The notes beneath the pieces are model-generated. The model did not search any database, was not told the DNA's origin, and saw only the letters and a list, made by a program, of their open reading frames with translations. DNA of 64,000 bases from Vagococcus teuberi (GTDB lineage: Bacteria > Bacillota > Bacilli > Lactobacillales > Vagococcaceae): positions 1,786,501-1,850,500 of the forward strand of contig NZ_CP017267.1 in the NCBI RefSeq assembly GCF_001870205.1, read 5' to 3'. Every line of letters starts with the position of its first letter. The first letter of the stretch is position 1. The position numbers and the translations under genes were made by a program. Positions 27,211-35,393 of the stretch are shown piece after piece.

Positions 27211-28164
27211 ATGAAAAAATTAGTACTGCATTTATTAGTCAACCAGCATGCTGGATCTGGTAGAGGTGCTAGACAATATAAAGAAGTAAAAAAACAACTA
27301 ATAGAAAAAGAGATTCCTTTTGAGTCCTATCTAACTGAGTACGCAGGACATGAAAAAGAAATTGTTGAGACTTTATTACAAACGACGCTTAAACCTTATG
27401 TGTCAGGTAAACCGTTTAATCACTTACTTGTTGTATTAGGTGGAGACGGAACACTTCACGAGGTTGTTAATGCCTTAAAAGAGTATCCAGATATTCCGAT
27501 AGGGTATTTACCAAGTGGCTCTGGAAATGACTTTGCACGCGGTGTTGGGGTTTCTCGTAAAATTAATCAAGCATTAGAACAGCTGCTATCAGTCACCCAC
27601 CCAACCTCAATCAGTTTGATGCAAGCAACAGATGTCGAAACAAACGACACTCGTCTGATACTAAATAACGTTGGCGTCGGGATTGATGCAAAAATTGTGG
27701 CAACAGCGAATCATTCAAAAGCTAAATCTTTACTGAATCAATTAAAGCTTGGATCGTTGTCTTATGTTAGTGCGGCATTATCGTCTATTTTTAAACAACC
27801 CTCTTTTCCTTTAATTGTTGAAACAAGCACTGAAAAGAAAGAATTTAAAAAAGCTTTTTTATGCACCACAACAAATCATCCCTATTTTGGTGGTGGTGTT
27901 GCGATTGATCCCACTGCATCTGCTTATACGGATGATATTCACTTAATCATTGTGGAAAAAATATTTCCTTTGTCACTTGCGTGGTTAATTATTAAACTAT
28001 TTTTCAAACAACATTTGACTTCACCCTACCTTCACCGATTTGTCGACTCAGAACTTACTTTAACTTGTCCTATCGCTCAAGTTGGCCAAGCTGATGGCGA
28101 AGAATTAGGAGAGCAAGAGTTTAAACTACGATTTAAAACGACGCATAGACTATTTTGGATGTAA
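27211..28164 (+). CDS. dagK: Diacylglycerol/lipid kinase (DagK/YegS family)
   Basis: Soluble lipid kinase of 317 residues. The nucleotide-binding motif VVLGGDGTLHEVVNAL (near 80) and PSGSGNDFARG (near 107) are diagnostic. The family recycles diacylglycerol to phosphatidate using ATP in Gram-positive membrane lipid turnover. The frame is open from 27160, but AAGGAG lies 7 nt before the ATG at 27211 and the family starts there (MKKLVLHLLVN). Confidence 0.87.
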   Translation: MKKLVLHLLVNQHAGSGRGARQYKEVKKQLIEKEIPFESYLTEYAGHEKEIVETLLQTTLKPYVSGKPFNHLLVVLGGDGTLHEVVNALKEYPDIPIGYLPSGSGNDFARGVGVSRKINQALEQLLSVTHPTSISLMQATDVETNDTRLILNNVGVGIDAKIVATANHSKAKSLLNQLKLGSLSYVSAALSSIFKQPSFPLIVETSTEKKEFKKAFLCTTTNHPYFGGGVAIDPTASAYTDDIHLIIVEKIFPLSLAWLIIKLFFKQHLTSPYLHRFVDSELTLTCPIAQVGQADGEELGEQEFKLRFKTTHRLFWM

Positions 28165-28205
28165 AAAAATAAGCCATGGCTACTAAAACCATCGCTTATT
28201 TTTTT
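28163..28205. terminator. Bidirectional terminator between dagK and recD2
   Basis: A stem of about 17 bp with one mismatch (28163-28179 with 28189-28205), flanked by A and T runs, ends both converging genes. The recD2 stop codon lies inside it. Confidence 0.85.
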
Positions 28206-30709
28206 GTATTAAAATCATAAGGTGAAACATGTTCCATCCCTATCATTGGATCAATTTCTGTAAAATTATCTTGTGTCAAAACATATTTCTTAGGCAATGA
28301 TGTCTCTTTTTCCTGTTCAAAAAGAGAGACTTCTTGCACAATTTCCTTTTTCGGAATGTTAGCTGTTTTTTCTTCCACCAAATGTTTTAAATTTTCTTTT
28401 ACCTCTTCTTCTTTTTCAAGTAGGTAATTTTCTTCTTCAGCTTTTCGTTTATCAAGTGAGTCTTCACTTTCCATCAAACGTTCTGCTAAAGTTGTTTGGC
28501 GTTCTAGTGTTTGACTTTCAATTGCTCGAACAAACGCATCAGGTTCACCAAGTAAAATTAAAAAATCGCGACTTCGCGTCACAGCTGTATAGAGTAGTTT
28601 CCTTTGTAACATCCGCCCATATTGATTTACTAATGGTAAAATAACCATTTGAAACTCACTACCTTGAGATTTATGAATCGAGCAAGCATATGCTAACGTT
28701 ATTTTTTGCCACTCATTCCGTTTATAGACAACTTCTGTTTCATCAAATAAAATTGTCATCTCATCAACTTTATCATCTGTGTCTTTTCCATAAGTAATCC
28801 CAACAATTTCACCCATATCACCGTTAAACACATTAACTTCTGGACTGTTCACTAAATGCAGAACCTTGTCGCCGATTCGATACACTTTATCAAGCCATTT
28901 TACTTCTTTTCTCTCACCAGTATCATTATTATTTAATATTTGTTGCATCATAATGTTTAATTGGTCAATCCCCGCTTTTCCACGATACATCGGGGCTAGA
29001 ACTTGCACTTCTTGATTAGAAAAACCTTTATTTTTTGCTCTGGAAACCACTTGTTCTACCACTGATTCAATTTGATTTACTTGACATTGGATAAATGATC
29101 GGTCTTTTTTATTTTCAGTTAAATCCTTAGGCACCTCACCATTTTTTATATGATGTGCTAATGAGATAATCGACGACCCATCATCTTGACGGTAAATATC
29201 TACTAATTCTTTTTTAGGAATCTCTTCTACTCTTAATAAATCAGTCAAAACTTGCCCAGGCCCTACTGATGGCAACTGATCTTTATCACCCACAAAAATG
29301 ACTTGCATGTTATTTGGCACGGATTTGAGTAACGTATTAACTAACCAAGTATCAACCATCGACAACTCATCGACAATTAATAAGCCACCTTCTAATTCTC
29401 TAGCTTCGCCAATCGCTTCTTTTTCTCGACCGGTCAATCCTAACAAACGATGAATAGTACTAGCCGGTAAACCAGTCATGTCATTCATTCTTTTAGCCGC
29501 TCGTCCCGTTGGCGCCGCTAAAAGAATCGGGAACACTTTTTGTGTATAATCTTCTAAGTTTAACGATAAACCATTTAATTCAGCATACAAAGAAACCAAG
29601 CCATTAATAACGGTCGTCTTTCCTGTTCCTGGACCACCCGTTAAAATAAAAAAGTGCGACATAATCGCTTCTTTTAAGGCATCTTTCTGACTTTTACCAT
29701 ATTTGATATCCGTTCGTTTTTCTATCATTTCGATGGTTTCATCAATTTCTTTTTTCTTATATGGTAATTTTTTCTTTTTTTCTAACAATCGTTTGATTGA
29801 AGCCGCTGTACCTATCTCAGAAAAATATAATGATTTTTCAAATAATCGTGTTCCCTCTTGAATAATCGCACCTTCTTCTGATAAAGCAAGAACTTCTTCT
29901 GCCACCAGTTCTGGATTAATTTCAACAGGGCGACTACTCTCTAAAACTTGCAGTGATGCTTCTAATAATTGTTTTGCTTCCATATAGGTATCCCCTGCAT
30001 TTAAACAACCTTGATACAATTCATGAATCAGTGCTGCTCTAATACGTGAGGGAGACGTAGCTGAAATACCTATTCTCTCAGCTAACATATCCGCCTTTTT
30101 AAAGCCAACCCCTTCAATATCTTCAACTAATTGATAAGGATTTTCTTCAATTATTTTTAATGTATCACTTTTATAAAATTGATAAATAGAAAATGCCAAC
30201 TGATTACCAAATCCATAACGATTAAGCCCCACGACAATTTGTTCCATCCCATAATTTTCTCTAAGTGACGTTACTAAAACATCTTTTTTCTTTTGATTTA
30301 ATCCAGATACTCTATCAAGCAAATCGGGATTTTCTAAAATATCATCAATCGCAGATTCACCTAACAGTTCAACAATCGTCTCTGCCGTTTTTTTCCCAAT
30401 TCCTGGAAATTTACTACTAGAAAGATAATTAATCAAGCCTTCAGTAGACGTTGGTTTATCTTGCTCATATCGTTCTACTTTTAATTGTTCGCCGTATTTG
30501 GGATGGTTGACTACCTCACCATAAAAACAATATGGTTCGCCTTCTTGTATTTGACCAAATGTCCCAGTGACAACAATTTCATCGCCATCATAAGATGTGT
30601 TGGTTTCTTTTACTTTAACTAACATGACCTTATAAAAGTTTGTCGCATTTTCAAAAAAGATGGCTTCAACACTTCCCTTTAAAAAAGACATGTCTTCCAA
30701 ATTATCCAT
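28196..30709 (-). CDS. recD2: RecD2 5'-3' DNA helicase
   Basis: Superfamily 1B helicase of 837 residues acting in DNA repair and replication-fork maintenance without RecBC. Order: N-terminal OB-like domain with GSVEAIFFENATNFYKV, helix-hairpin-helix region (about 100-170, FPGIGKKTAETIVELLG), Walker A LTGGPGTGKTTVI (near 350), Walker B LLIVDELSMVD and motif VI TLAYACSIHKSQGSEF. The acidic C-terminal tail is poorly conserved. The ATG at 30709 follows GAGGTGA; an in-frame GTG at 30718 overlaps it. Confidence 0.95.
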   Translation of the reverse strand: MDNLEDMSFLKGSVEAIFFENATNFYKVMLVKVKETNTSYDGDEIVVTGTFGQIQEGEPYCFYGEVVNHPKYGEQLKVERYEQDKPTSTEGLINYLSSSKFPGIGKKTAETIVELLGESAIDDILENPDLLDRVSGLNQKKKDVLVTSLRENYGMEQIVVGLNRYGFGNQLAFSIYQFYKSDTLKIIEENPYQLVEDIEGVGFKKADMLAERIGISATSPSRIRAALIHELYQGCLNAGDTYMEAKQLLEASLQVLESSRPVEINPELVAEEVLALSEEGAIIQEGTRLFEKSLYFSEIGTAASIKRLLEKKKKLPYKKKEIDETIEMIEKRTDIKYGKSQKDALKEAIMSHFFILTGGPGTGKTTVINGLVSLYAELNGLSLNLEDYTQKVFPILLAAPTGRAAKRMNDMTGLPASTIHRLLGLTGREKEAIGEARELEGGLLIVDELSMVDTWLVNTLLKSVPNNMQVIFVGDKDQLPSVGPGQVLTDLLRVEEIPKKELVDIYRQDDGSSIISLAHHIKNGEVPKDLTENKKDRSFIQCQVNQIESVVEQVVSRAKNKGFSNQEVQVLAPMYRGKAGIDQLNIMMQQILNNNDTGERKEVKWLDKVYRIGDKVLHLVNSPEVNVFNGDMGEIVGITYGKDTDDKVDEMTILFDETEVVYKRNEWQKITLAYACSIHKSQGSEFQMVILPLVNQYGRMLQRKLLYTAVTRSRDFLILLGEPDAFVRAIESQTLERQTTLAERLMESEDSLDKRKAEEENYLLEKEEEVKENLKHLVEEKTANIPKKEIVQEVSLFEQEKETSLPKKYVLTQDNFTEIDPMIGMEHVSPYDFNTKK

Positions 30710-30735
30710 TGTTATCACCTCAACATTTCTATAAT

Positions 30736-31353
30736 TTATAGAAAATCTGTGTTATTCCATTCATCTAATGTAAATTTATCACCATCATAAGATAACACTG
30801 TTACACTGTTGTTATCAATCATGCCTTCTACTTCACGTATTCTTTCTATCGGCACTCCTAAAAGAGTACGCACACAAGCAATCAACATGGCTCCATGTCC
30901 CACAAATAATAATGGTCCATCTTTTGTTTCCGCTATAGCATCCTTGACAACTCTTGTGCTTCTATCTATCATTGATTGGTAATCTTCGCCATTAAAAGGA
31001 GTCGGATCATACTTATCTGGATGATTTCTAAGATAAAACATTTCATCAGGAAAACGAGTTTTTGCTTCTAAAAACTTTTCACCCTCTAAGTCACCAAAAC
31101 TTAGCTCAACAAAACCTTCTCTTTCATACATAGGGATTGCTCTATCGAATTGAGAAACAATGCCCTCAGCCGTCTCTTTCGCACGTTTAATTGGACTAGT
31201 ATAAACCGCTTCAAATGGAATATCTTTTAAAGCTAAGCCACACTTTTTCATATCTTCATAACTTTGTGGTAATAAGGGAGAATCTTTTACACCTTGTAAG
31301 CGATCATCTAGATTCCACTCTGTTTTTCCATGACGGACAAAATATAATTTCAA
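30736..31353 (-). CDS. Histidine phosphatase family protein (phosphoglycerate mutase-like)
   Basis: Histidine phosphatase of about 205 residues. The phospho-accepting His is in LYFVRHGKTEWN at the N terminus; the second catalytic His is in LLFVGHGAMLIA. Glu in ELSFGDLEGE completes the site. Start is taken as TTG at 31353, 8 nt after TAGGAG; the in-frame GTG at 31362 overlaps that site. The substrate is unknown and family members range from sugar phosphates to nucleotides. It is just downstream of trmL. Confidence 0.8.
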   Translation of the reverse strand: MKLYFVRHGKTEWNLDDRLQGVKDSPLLPQSYEDMKKCGLALKDIPFEAVYTSPIKRAKETAEGIVSQFDRAIPMYEREGFVELSFGDLEGEKFLEAKTRFPDEMFYLRNHPDKYDPTPFNGEDYQSMIDRSTRVVKDAIAETKDGPLLFVGHGAMLIACVRTLLGVPIERIREVEGMIDNNSVTVLSYDGDKFTLDEWNNTDFL

Positions 31354-31364
31354 ATCTTTCACTC

Positions 31365-31868
31365 CTAACTTAATTTATCATTCTCATAAATATGAACTGT
31401 TTCTAAATTGGGAAATCCTTGTTGTCTTAATGCTTCATAAACGATCAAAGCAACAGTGTTAGAAAGATTTAGTGAACGTACATGTTCATCATTCATCGGA
31501 ATACGAATGCATTTTCCCTCGTTTTCTCTCATAAAACTTTCAGGTAAACCAGTTGTTTCTTTTCCAAAAATAAAGTAATGGTCGACCTCATTATCAAAGG
31601 ACACATCACTATATGTATTTCTAGCAAATTTTGTCACCAAATGTAGTGGAGACTCTCCTATTGATGCTAAAAAGGCTTCTAAGTTTTTATGGTACGTAAT
31701 ATTTACATCATGCCAATAATCAAGACCTGCACGTTTCAAGTGTTTGTCATCAGTTGAAAAACCCAAAGGCTCAATCAAATGCAGCGGTGAATTGGTTGCA
31801 GCACATGTTCTAGCTATATTTCCAGTATTTGCTGGTATTTGTGGTTCAAATAATACGATATGATTCAT
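31365..31868 (-). CDS. trmL: tRNA (cytidine/uridine-34-2'-O)-methyltransferase TrmL
   Basis: SPOUT-class RNA methyltransferase of 167 residues that methylates the wobble ribose of some tRNA-Leu. Family motifs are [20 protein letters not shown] (motif 1), [12 protein letters not shown] (motif 2) and [19 protein letters not shown] (motif 3, forming the knot). A structured leader with a terminator and its own promoter lies upstream, so expression seems controlled by attenuation. The histidine phosphatase gene follows closely. Confidence 0.92.
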   Translation of the reverse strand: MNHIVLFEPQIPANTGNIARTCAATNSPLHLIEPLGFSTDDKHLKRAGLDYWHDVNITYHKNLEAFLASIGESPLHLVTKFARNTYSDVSFDNEVDHYFIFGKETTGLPESFMRENEGKCIRIPMNDEHVRSLNLSNTVALIVYEALRQQGFPNLETVHIYENDKLS

Positions 31869-31900
31869 TTTTGGGTCTCTTCTTTCCTATTTTTTTGCAT

Positions 31901-32018
31901 AAAAAAAACGTATCGTCTCGGTGTCAATCCACTGCGAGTCGCTACGTTGGCGGTTTGCCATCTCACCAACTTTTATCAGAACAGGAATCTGATAAAAACC
32001 GCTGAAAATGACTTGATG
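31901..32018 (-). ncRNA. Structured leader RNA of trmL with pseudoknot and terminator
   Basis: Transcribed on the minus strand, this leader contains GCGGTTT (32002-31996), a long hairpin with TTTTATCAGA/TCTGATAAAA, GTTGG (31970-31966), AAACCGC (31956-31950) and CCAAC (31950-31946). GCGGTTT can pair with AAACCGC and the enclosed GTTGG with CCAAC beyond it, an H-type pseudoknot. It is followed by an imperfect terminator hairpin (31946-31909) and T8, then trmL. The location recalls the reported 23S-methyl RNA motif of Lactobacillales; identity is unverified. Confidence 0.65.
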
Positions 32019-32020
32019 TT

Positions 32021-32049
32021 ATTGTAGCACTAACAACTAGAAAAAACAA
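32021..32049 (-). promoter_or_regulatory. Promoter of the trmL leader
   Basis: On the minus strand TTGTTT (32049-32044) and TACAAT (32026-32021) are 17 nt apart, between the rlmA stop and the leader RNA. Confidence 0.65.
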
Positions 32050-32064
32050 CCTTACTTTTGTAAA

Positions 32065-32961
32065 TCATTGCTTTTTCCCAACCAATATTTTCACGTCCAT
32101 TGTTAATTTCTGAAAATAATTATCATGAGCACGTTGTTTTGCTGTCTCACTTGCTCCCCAATGAATTGGTGACATTTTCAAAACATCTTGAAAATCCTCT
32201 TCTTCCACTAAAAAATCATACGTCAAATGTTTTTCCTCAACTAACGTCATGTCTTTTATGAATTTTTGGTAGACTTTTACATTACTATATTCTTTTTTAT
32301 CCTCATCATCATAATAGAAAGCCTCACGTAATTGTTTTAGATAATATGATTCAGGAATCACTTTTATGACTAGTCCATCTTTTTTTAAGACTCGACTCAT
32401 TTCTTCATAATGACTTGGTGAAAAAATATTTAACAACACATCGATACTTTCCGATTTAAAAGGCATATTTGTCACGTCACCAATAAACCAAAATGCTTCT
32501 TCTGAAAAATCACTAGATAGTAATACGCCATCTTTAGATAAATCAAACCCCATTTTATGGCCTTCCACATGATGACTCGTTGCTAGTCGCTCTAAGATAC
32601 TTCCTTCACCGGCTCCCATATCAACAATCAAATCATCATGACTTACGCTAGATAACAGTTTAGCAATTTCTGTTTCTAATGGCTCATATAAGCCTTTTTG
32701 AATCATTTTACGTCGATGGCTCATATAAGCCTTTTGAATCATTTTACGTCGATGCGATAACATCTCTTTATCATAATCACTATCCATATGATGAAGTGGA
32801 AAATGAACGGTTCCTTTTTTTGACACATCAAACTGATGATTATTTTGACAAACTAATCCACTTTGAGATAATTCAAAACTAGTGTGACATTTCGGACACT
32901 CCATGGTATTAATTGATTGGCCTAAATGGTCAAACGCATACTCTTTTTTCTTTTTAAGCAT
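32065..32961 (-). CDS. rlmA: 23S rRNA (guanine-N1)-methyltransferase RlmA type, with internal duplication
   Basis: rRNA methyltransferase of 298 residues. A zinc ribbon (Cys22, Cys25, Cys38, His42) precedes a Rossmann SAM site LIVDMGAGEGSILERLA. The family methylates G745 or G748 of 23S rRNA; the Gram-positive form (TlrB/RlmAII) targets G748. Residues near 70-95 carry HRRKMIQK twice in tandem, where relatives would be expected to have it once. This comes from a 36-bp DNA duplication that keeps the frame. The insertion adds 12 residues between zinc ribbon and SAM domain; activity may or may not survive. Confidence 0.85.
   Translation of the reverse strand: MLKKKKEYAFDHLGQSINTMECPKCHTSFELSQSGLVCQNNHQFDVSKKGTVHFPLHHMDSDYDKEMLSHRRKMIQKAYMSHRRKMIQKGLYEPLETEIAKLLSSVSHDDLIVDMGAGEGSILERLATSHHVEGHKMGFDLSKDGVLLSSDFSEEAFWFIGDVTNMPFKSESIDVLLNIFSPSHYEEMSRVLKKDGLVIKVIPESYYLKQLREAFYYDDEDKKEYSNVKVYQKFIKDMTLVEEKHLTYDFLVEEEDFQDVLKMSPIHWGASETAKQRAHDNYFQKLTMDVKILVGKKQ
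32681..32753 (-). repeat. 36/37-bp tandem duplication inside rlmA
   Basis: 32681-32717 and 32718-32753 are identical except for one extra T in a T-run (5 versus 4). The near identity marks a very recent duplication. Confidence 0.92.
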
Positions 32962-33072
32962 ATATAAACTCCTAAATAAATGTTATGACTATCATACCAT
33001 AATTTCAATCCGTAAATGATTGTTTATGCTATACTAAGATTAAACTATTGAATTAAATCGGAGGATTTCTTT

Positions 33073-33717
33073 GTGATGATAAAAGAATTTTGTGCTGAAA
33101 ACTTTACAAATATTCCAAACGCGATTGCTTCAGGTGCAACTCGTATTGAATTATGTGATAACCTAGCTGTTGGTGGAACGACAGTAAGTAAAGGGGTTAT
33201 GGCTGAAACGATGGCCTACTGTAGTGAAAAAGGTGTGCCTGTCATGGCAATTATCAGACCTCGTGGAGGAAATTTTATTTACACAGACATTGAATTAAAA
33301 ATTATGGAAGCTGACATTTTAGAAGCAAGACAACTTGGTGTAGATGGTGTTGTTTTTGGTTGTTTAAATGAACAAAATAAAATCGATGTTGAAGCCATGT
33401 CTATTCTTCTAGAAGCTGCAGAAGGCATGCAAGTGACATTTCATATGGCCTTTGACGAAATGAGTCGCGATGACCAATTTTCTGCTATCGACTGGTTAAG
33501 CGAGCACGGAGTAACACGCATACTAACTCATGGGGGTTCTAATCTTGTTCCAATTGAACAACATCTTGAATACATCAATGATTTGATTTCGTATGCTAAT
33601 AACCGTATCACTATTTTGCCTGGTGGCGGTATTTCTTATAAAAATATCGATACCGTTACCTCTTTTCTAAAAGTAAAAGAAGTTCACGGAACACAAATTG
33701 TGGATTTTCATTTTTAA
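33073..33717 (+). CDS. cutC: CutC family protein
   Basis: TIM-barrel protein of 214 residues named for copper homeostasis, although the exact function is unsettled. Conserved parts include GATRIELCDNLAVGGTTVS (about 20-38), MAIIRPRGGNFIY and THGGSNLVPIEQH. GGAGG lies 8 nt before the GTG at 33073, and an ATG follows directly at 33076; either may be used. An extended -10 (TGCTATACT, ending 33035) lies upstream. It is a monocistronic gene with its own terminator. Confidence 0.88.
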   Translation: MMIKEFCAENFTNIPNAIASGATRIELCDNLAVGGTTVSKGVMAETMAYCSEKGVPVMAIIRPRGGNFIYTDIELKIMEADILEARQLGVDGVVFGCLNEQNKIDVEAMSILLEAAEGMQVTFHMAFDEMSRDDQFSAIDWLSEHGVTRILTHGGSNLVPIEQHLEYINDLISYANNRITILPGGGISYKNIDTVTSFLKVKEVHGTQIVDFHF

Positions 33718-33751
33718 AAAGCCTTGCGTGAGTCACGCAAAGCTTTTTATT
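33716..33751. terminator. Bidirectional terminator between cutC and msrA
   Basis: A long imperfect stem built on TTGCGTGA and TCACGCAA with flanking A and T runs (33716-33750) serves both convergent genes. Confidence 0.85.
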
Positions 33752-33752
33752 T

Positions 33753-34268
33753 TTACCATTTTGATTCGATAAACTTATCTCGACCAGAAGCTTGTCGATA
33801 ATTTTGATAATGAGTTCTATTTTTTTTGTAAAAATCTTGATGATACTCTTCAGCCGGATAGAATACTTGAGCTTCTTCTATTTGAGTCACTATTGGTTGG
33901 TCAAACTTGCCACTTTCTTCCAATTCTTTTTTTGATTGGGTCGCAACATCATACTGCTCTTCAGAATTATAAAAAATAACTGGGCGATAAGAGTCTCCTC
34001 TATCGACAAATTGTCCCATAGCATCAGTTGGATCTGTTTGATGCCAATAAATTTCAACTAATTGCTTATAAGTTATAATACTAGGATCAAATGTAATTTC
34101 AACCGCTTCAGTATGACCCGTTGTCCCACTACAAACTTCCTCATAAGTTGGATTGACTGTATGACCACCAGTGTAACCAGAAACTACTTTAATAATGCCA
34201 GGTAACTCATCAAATGGTTTTACCATACACCAAAAGCACCCTCCAGCAAATATTGCTTTTTCTTCCAT
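33753..34268 (-). CDS. msrA: Peptide methionine (S)-sulfoxide reductase MsrA
   Basis: Repair enzyme of 171 residues that reduces methionine-S-sulfoxide in proteins. The catalytic motif GGCFWCM is near the N terminus; [18 protein letters not shown] and the [12 protein letters not shown] segment follow the family. AAGGAG lies 8 nt before the ATG at 34268, so the in-frame extension to 34325 is not used. No MsrB domain is fused or adjacent. Confidence 0.93.
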   Translation of the reverse strand: MEEKAIFAGGCFWCMVKPFDELPGIIKVVSGYTGGHTVNPTYEEVCSGTTGHTEAVEITFDPSIITYKQLVEIYWHQTDPTDAMGQFVDRGDSYRPVIFYNSEEQYDVATQSKKELEESGKFDQPIVTQIEEAQVFYPAEEYHQDFYKKNRTHYQNYRQASGRDKFIESKW

Positions 34269-34374
34269 CAAATCATCTCCTTCATCCATTTCCCTCATTT
34301 TATACAAACTTCTTTTATTCGTCACTTAAAATGATTTAAAAGGAAATAAAATTTTATTATTTACATCTTCTATA

Positions 34375-34403
34375 TTGAAATTATATTTCAAAATCGTTAT
34401 AAT
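34375..34403 (+). promoter_or_regulatory. murQ promoter overlapping a 17-bp palindrome
   Basis: TTGAAA (34375-34380) and TATAAT (34398-34403) are 17 nt apart. The -35 lies in the palindrome TTGAAA-ttata-TTTCAA (34375-34391), a good operator candidate, for instance for an RpiR/MurR-type repressor encoded elsewhere. Confidence 0.65.
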
Positions 34404-34451
34404 AAAGAAGTAAACACTGTACTATCGAAAGATTCATAAAGGATGAAAACT

Positions 34452-35351
34452 ATGACAAAAATCAATTTAAATAACTTAACAACTGAACAACGAAATCAAG
34501 ATACTTTCGGATTAGACTCAATGAGCGTTAAAGAAGCCCTTGTTTTAATGAATAAAGAAGATGAAAGAGTTGCAGAAGCCGTCCGTAAAGAACTTGATAG
34601 CATTGAACCTATCATTGAACAGACAATTAATGCTTTTAACAATGGTGGAAGACTTATCTATATGGGTGCTGGTACTAGTGGACGGCTTGGTGTTTTAGAC
34701 GCTGCTGAATGTGTTCCAACTTTTGGCGTTAATCCAGATATGGTTATCGGCTTAATTGCAGGTGGAGAAAAAGCCATGACAATAGCTGTGGAAGGAGCTG
34801 AAGACTCTTTAGAACTTGGTAGAGAGGACTTGATGAAACTAAAACTAACTGACAACGATATTGTGCTAGGTATTGCAGCAAGTGGGCGGACACCTTATGT
34901 TATTGGTGGATTAAATTACGCACAATCTGTTGGAGCAACAACAGCAAGTTTATCTTGTAATAAACACGCCAAAATCAGTCAGCACGCAGAATTTCCAATT
35001 GAAATTAATGTTGGACCTGAATTTTTAACGGGATCAACAAGGTTGAAATCTGGTACAGCACAAAAATTAGTTCTAAACATGATTTCGACCATCAGCATGA
35101 TTGGCATTGGAAAAGTCTTCAACAATCTAATGGTTGATGTTAAAGCAACTAACGAAAAACTCGTTGAACGAGCAAAAAGAATTATCATGCAAGCAACTGA
35201 CTGTGACTATGAAATGGCTGAAAACTATTTTTATGATGCCGATGAAGATGTTAAATTGGCGATTGTGATGATACTGACTAACAGTGACAAACATACTGCT
35301 AAAACCAAATTAGTCAATGCTAATGGCTTTGTTAAAAAGACTTTATCATAA
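34452..35351 (+). CDS. murQ: N-acetylmuramic acid 6-phosphate etherase MurQ
   Basis: Cell-wall recycling enzyme of 299 residues that cleaves the lactyl ether of MurNAc-6-phosphate to GlcNAc-6-phosphate and D-lactate. The SIS fold is evident: YMGAGTSGRLGVLDAAECVPTF (about 56-77) and LTGSTRLKSGTAQKLVLNM; the catalytic Glu is in DAAECVPTF. The ATG at 34452 has AAAGG 9 nt upstream; an ATG at 34443 is too close. No murP PTS transporter or murR regulator is adjacent, which is unusual for this pathway. Confidence 0.94.
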   Translation: MTKINLNNLTTEQRNQDTFGLDSMSVKEALVLMNKEDERVAEAVRKELDSIEPIIEQTINAFNNGGRLIYMGAGTSGRLGVLDAAECVPTFGVNPDMVIGLIAGGEKAMTIAVEGAEDSLELGREDLMKLKLTDNDIVLGIAASGRTPYVIGGLNYAQSVGATTASLSCNKHAKISQHAEFPIEINVGPEFLTGSTRLKSGTAQKLVLNMISTISMIGIGKVFNNLMVDVKATNEKLVERAKRIIMQATDCDYEMAENYFYDADEDVKLAIVMILTNSDKHTAKTKLVNANGFVKKTLS

Positions 35352-35352
35352 T

Positions 35353-35393
35353 AAAAGAACCTTCTTTACCCAATGTAAGGAAGGCTCTTTATT
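35353..35393. terminator. Terminator between murQ and the ABC permease gene
   Basis: An imperfect stem of about 15 bp with loop CCAAT and flanking A/T runs (35353-35393) between two convergent genes. Confidence 0.75.
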
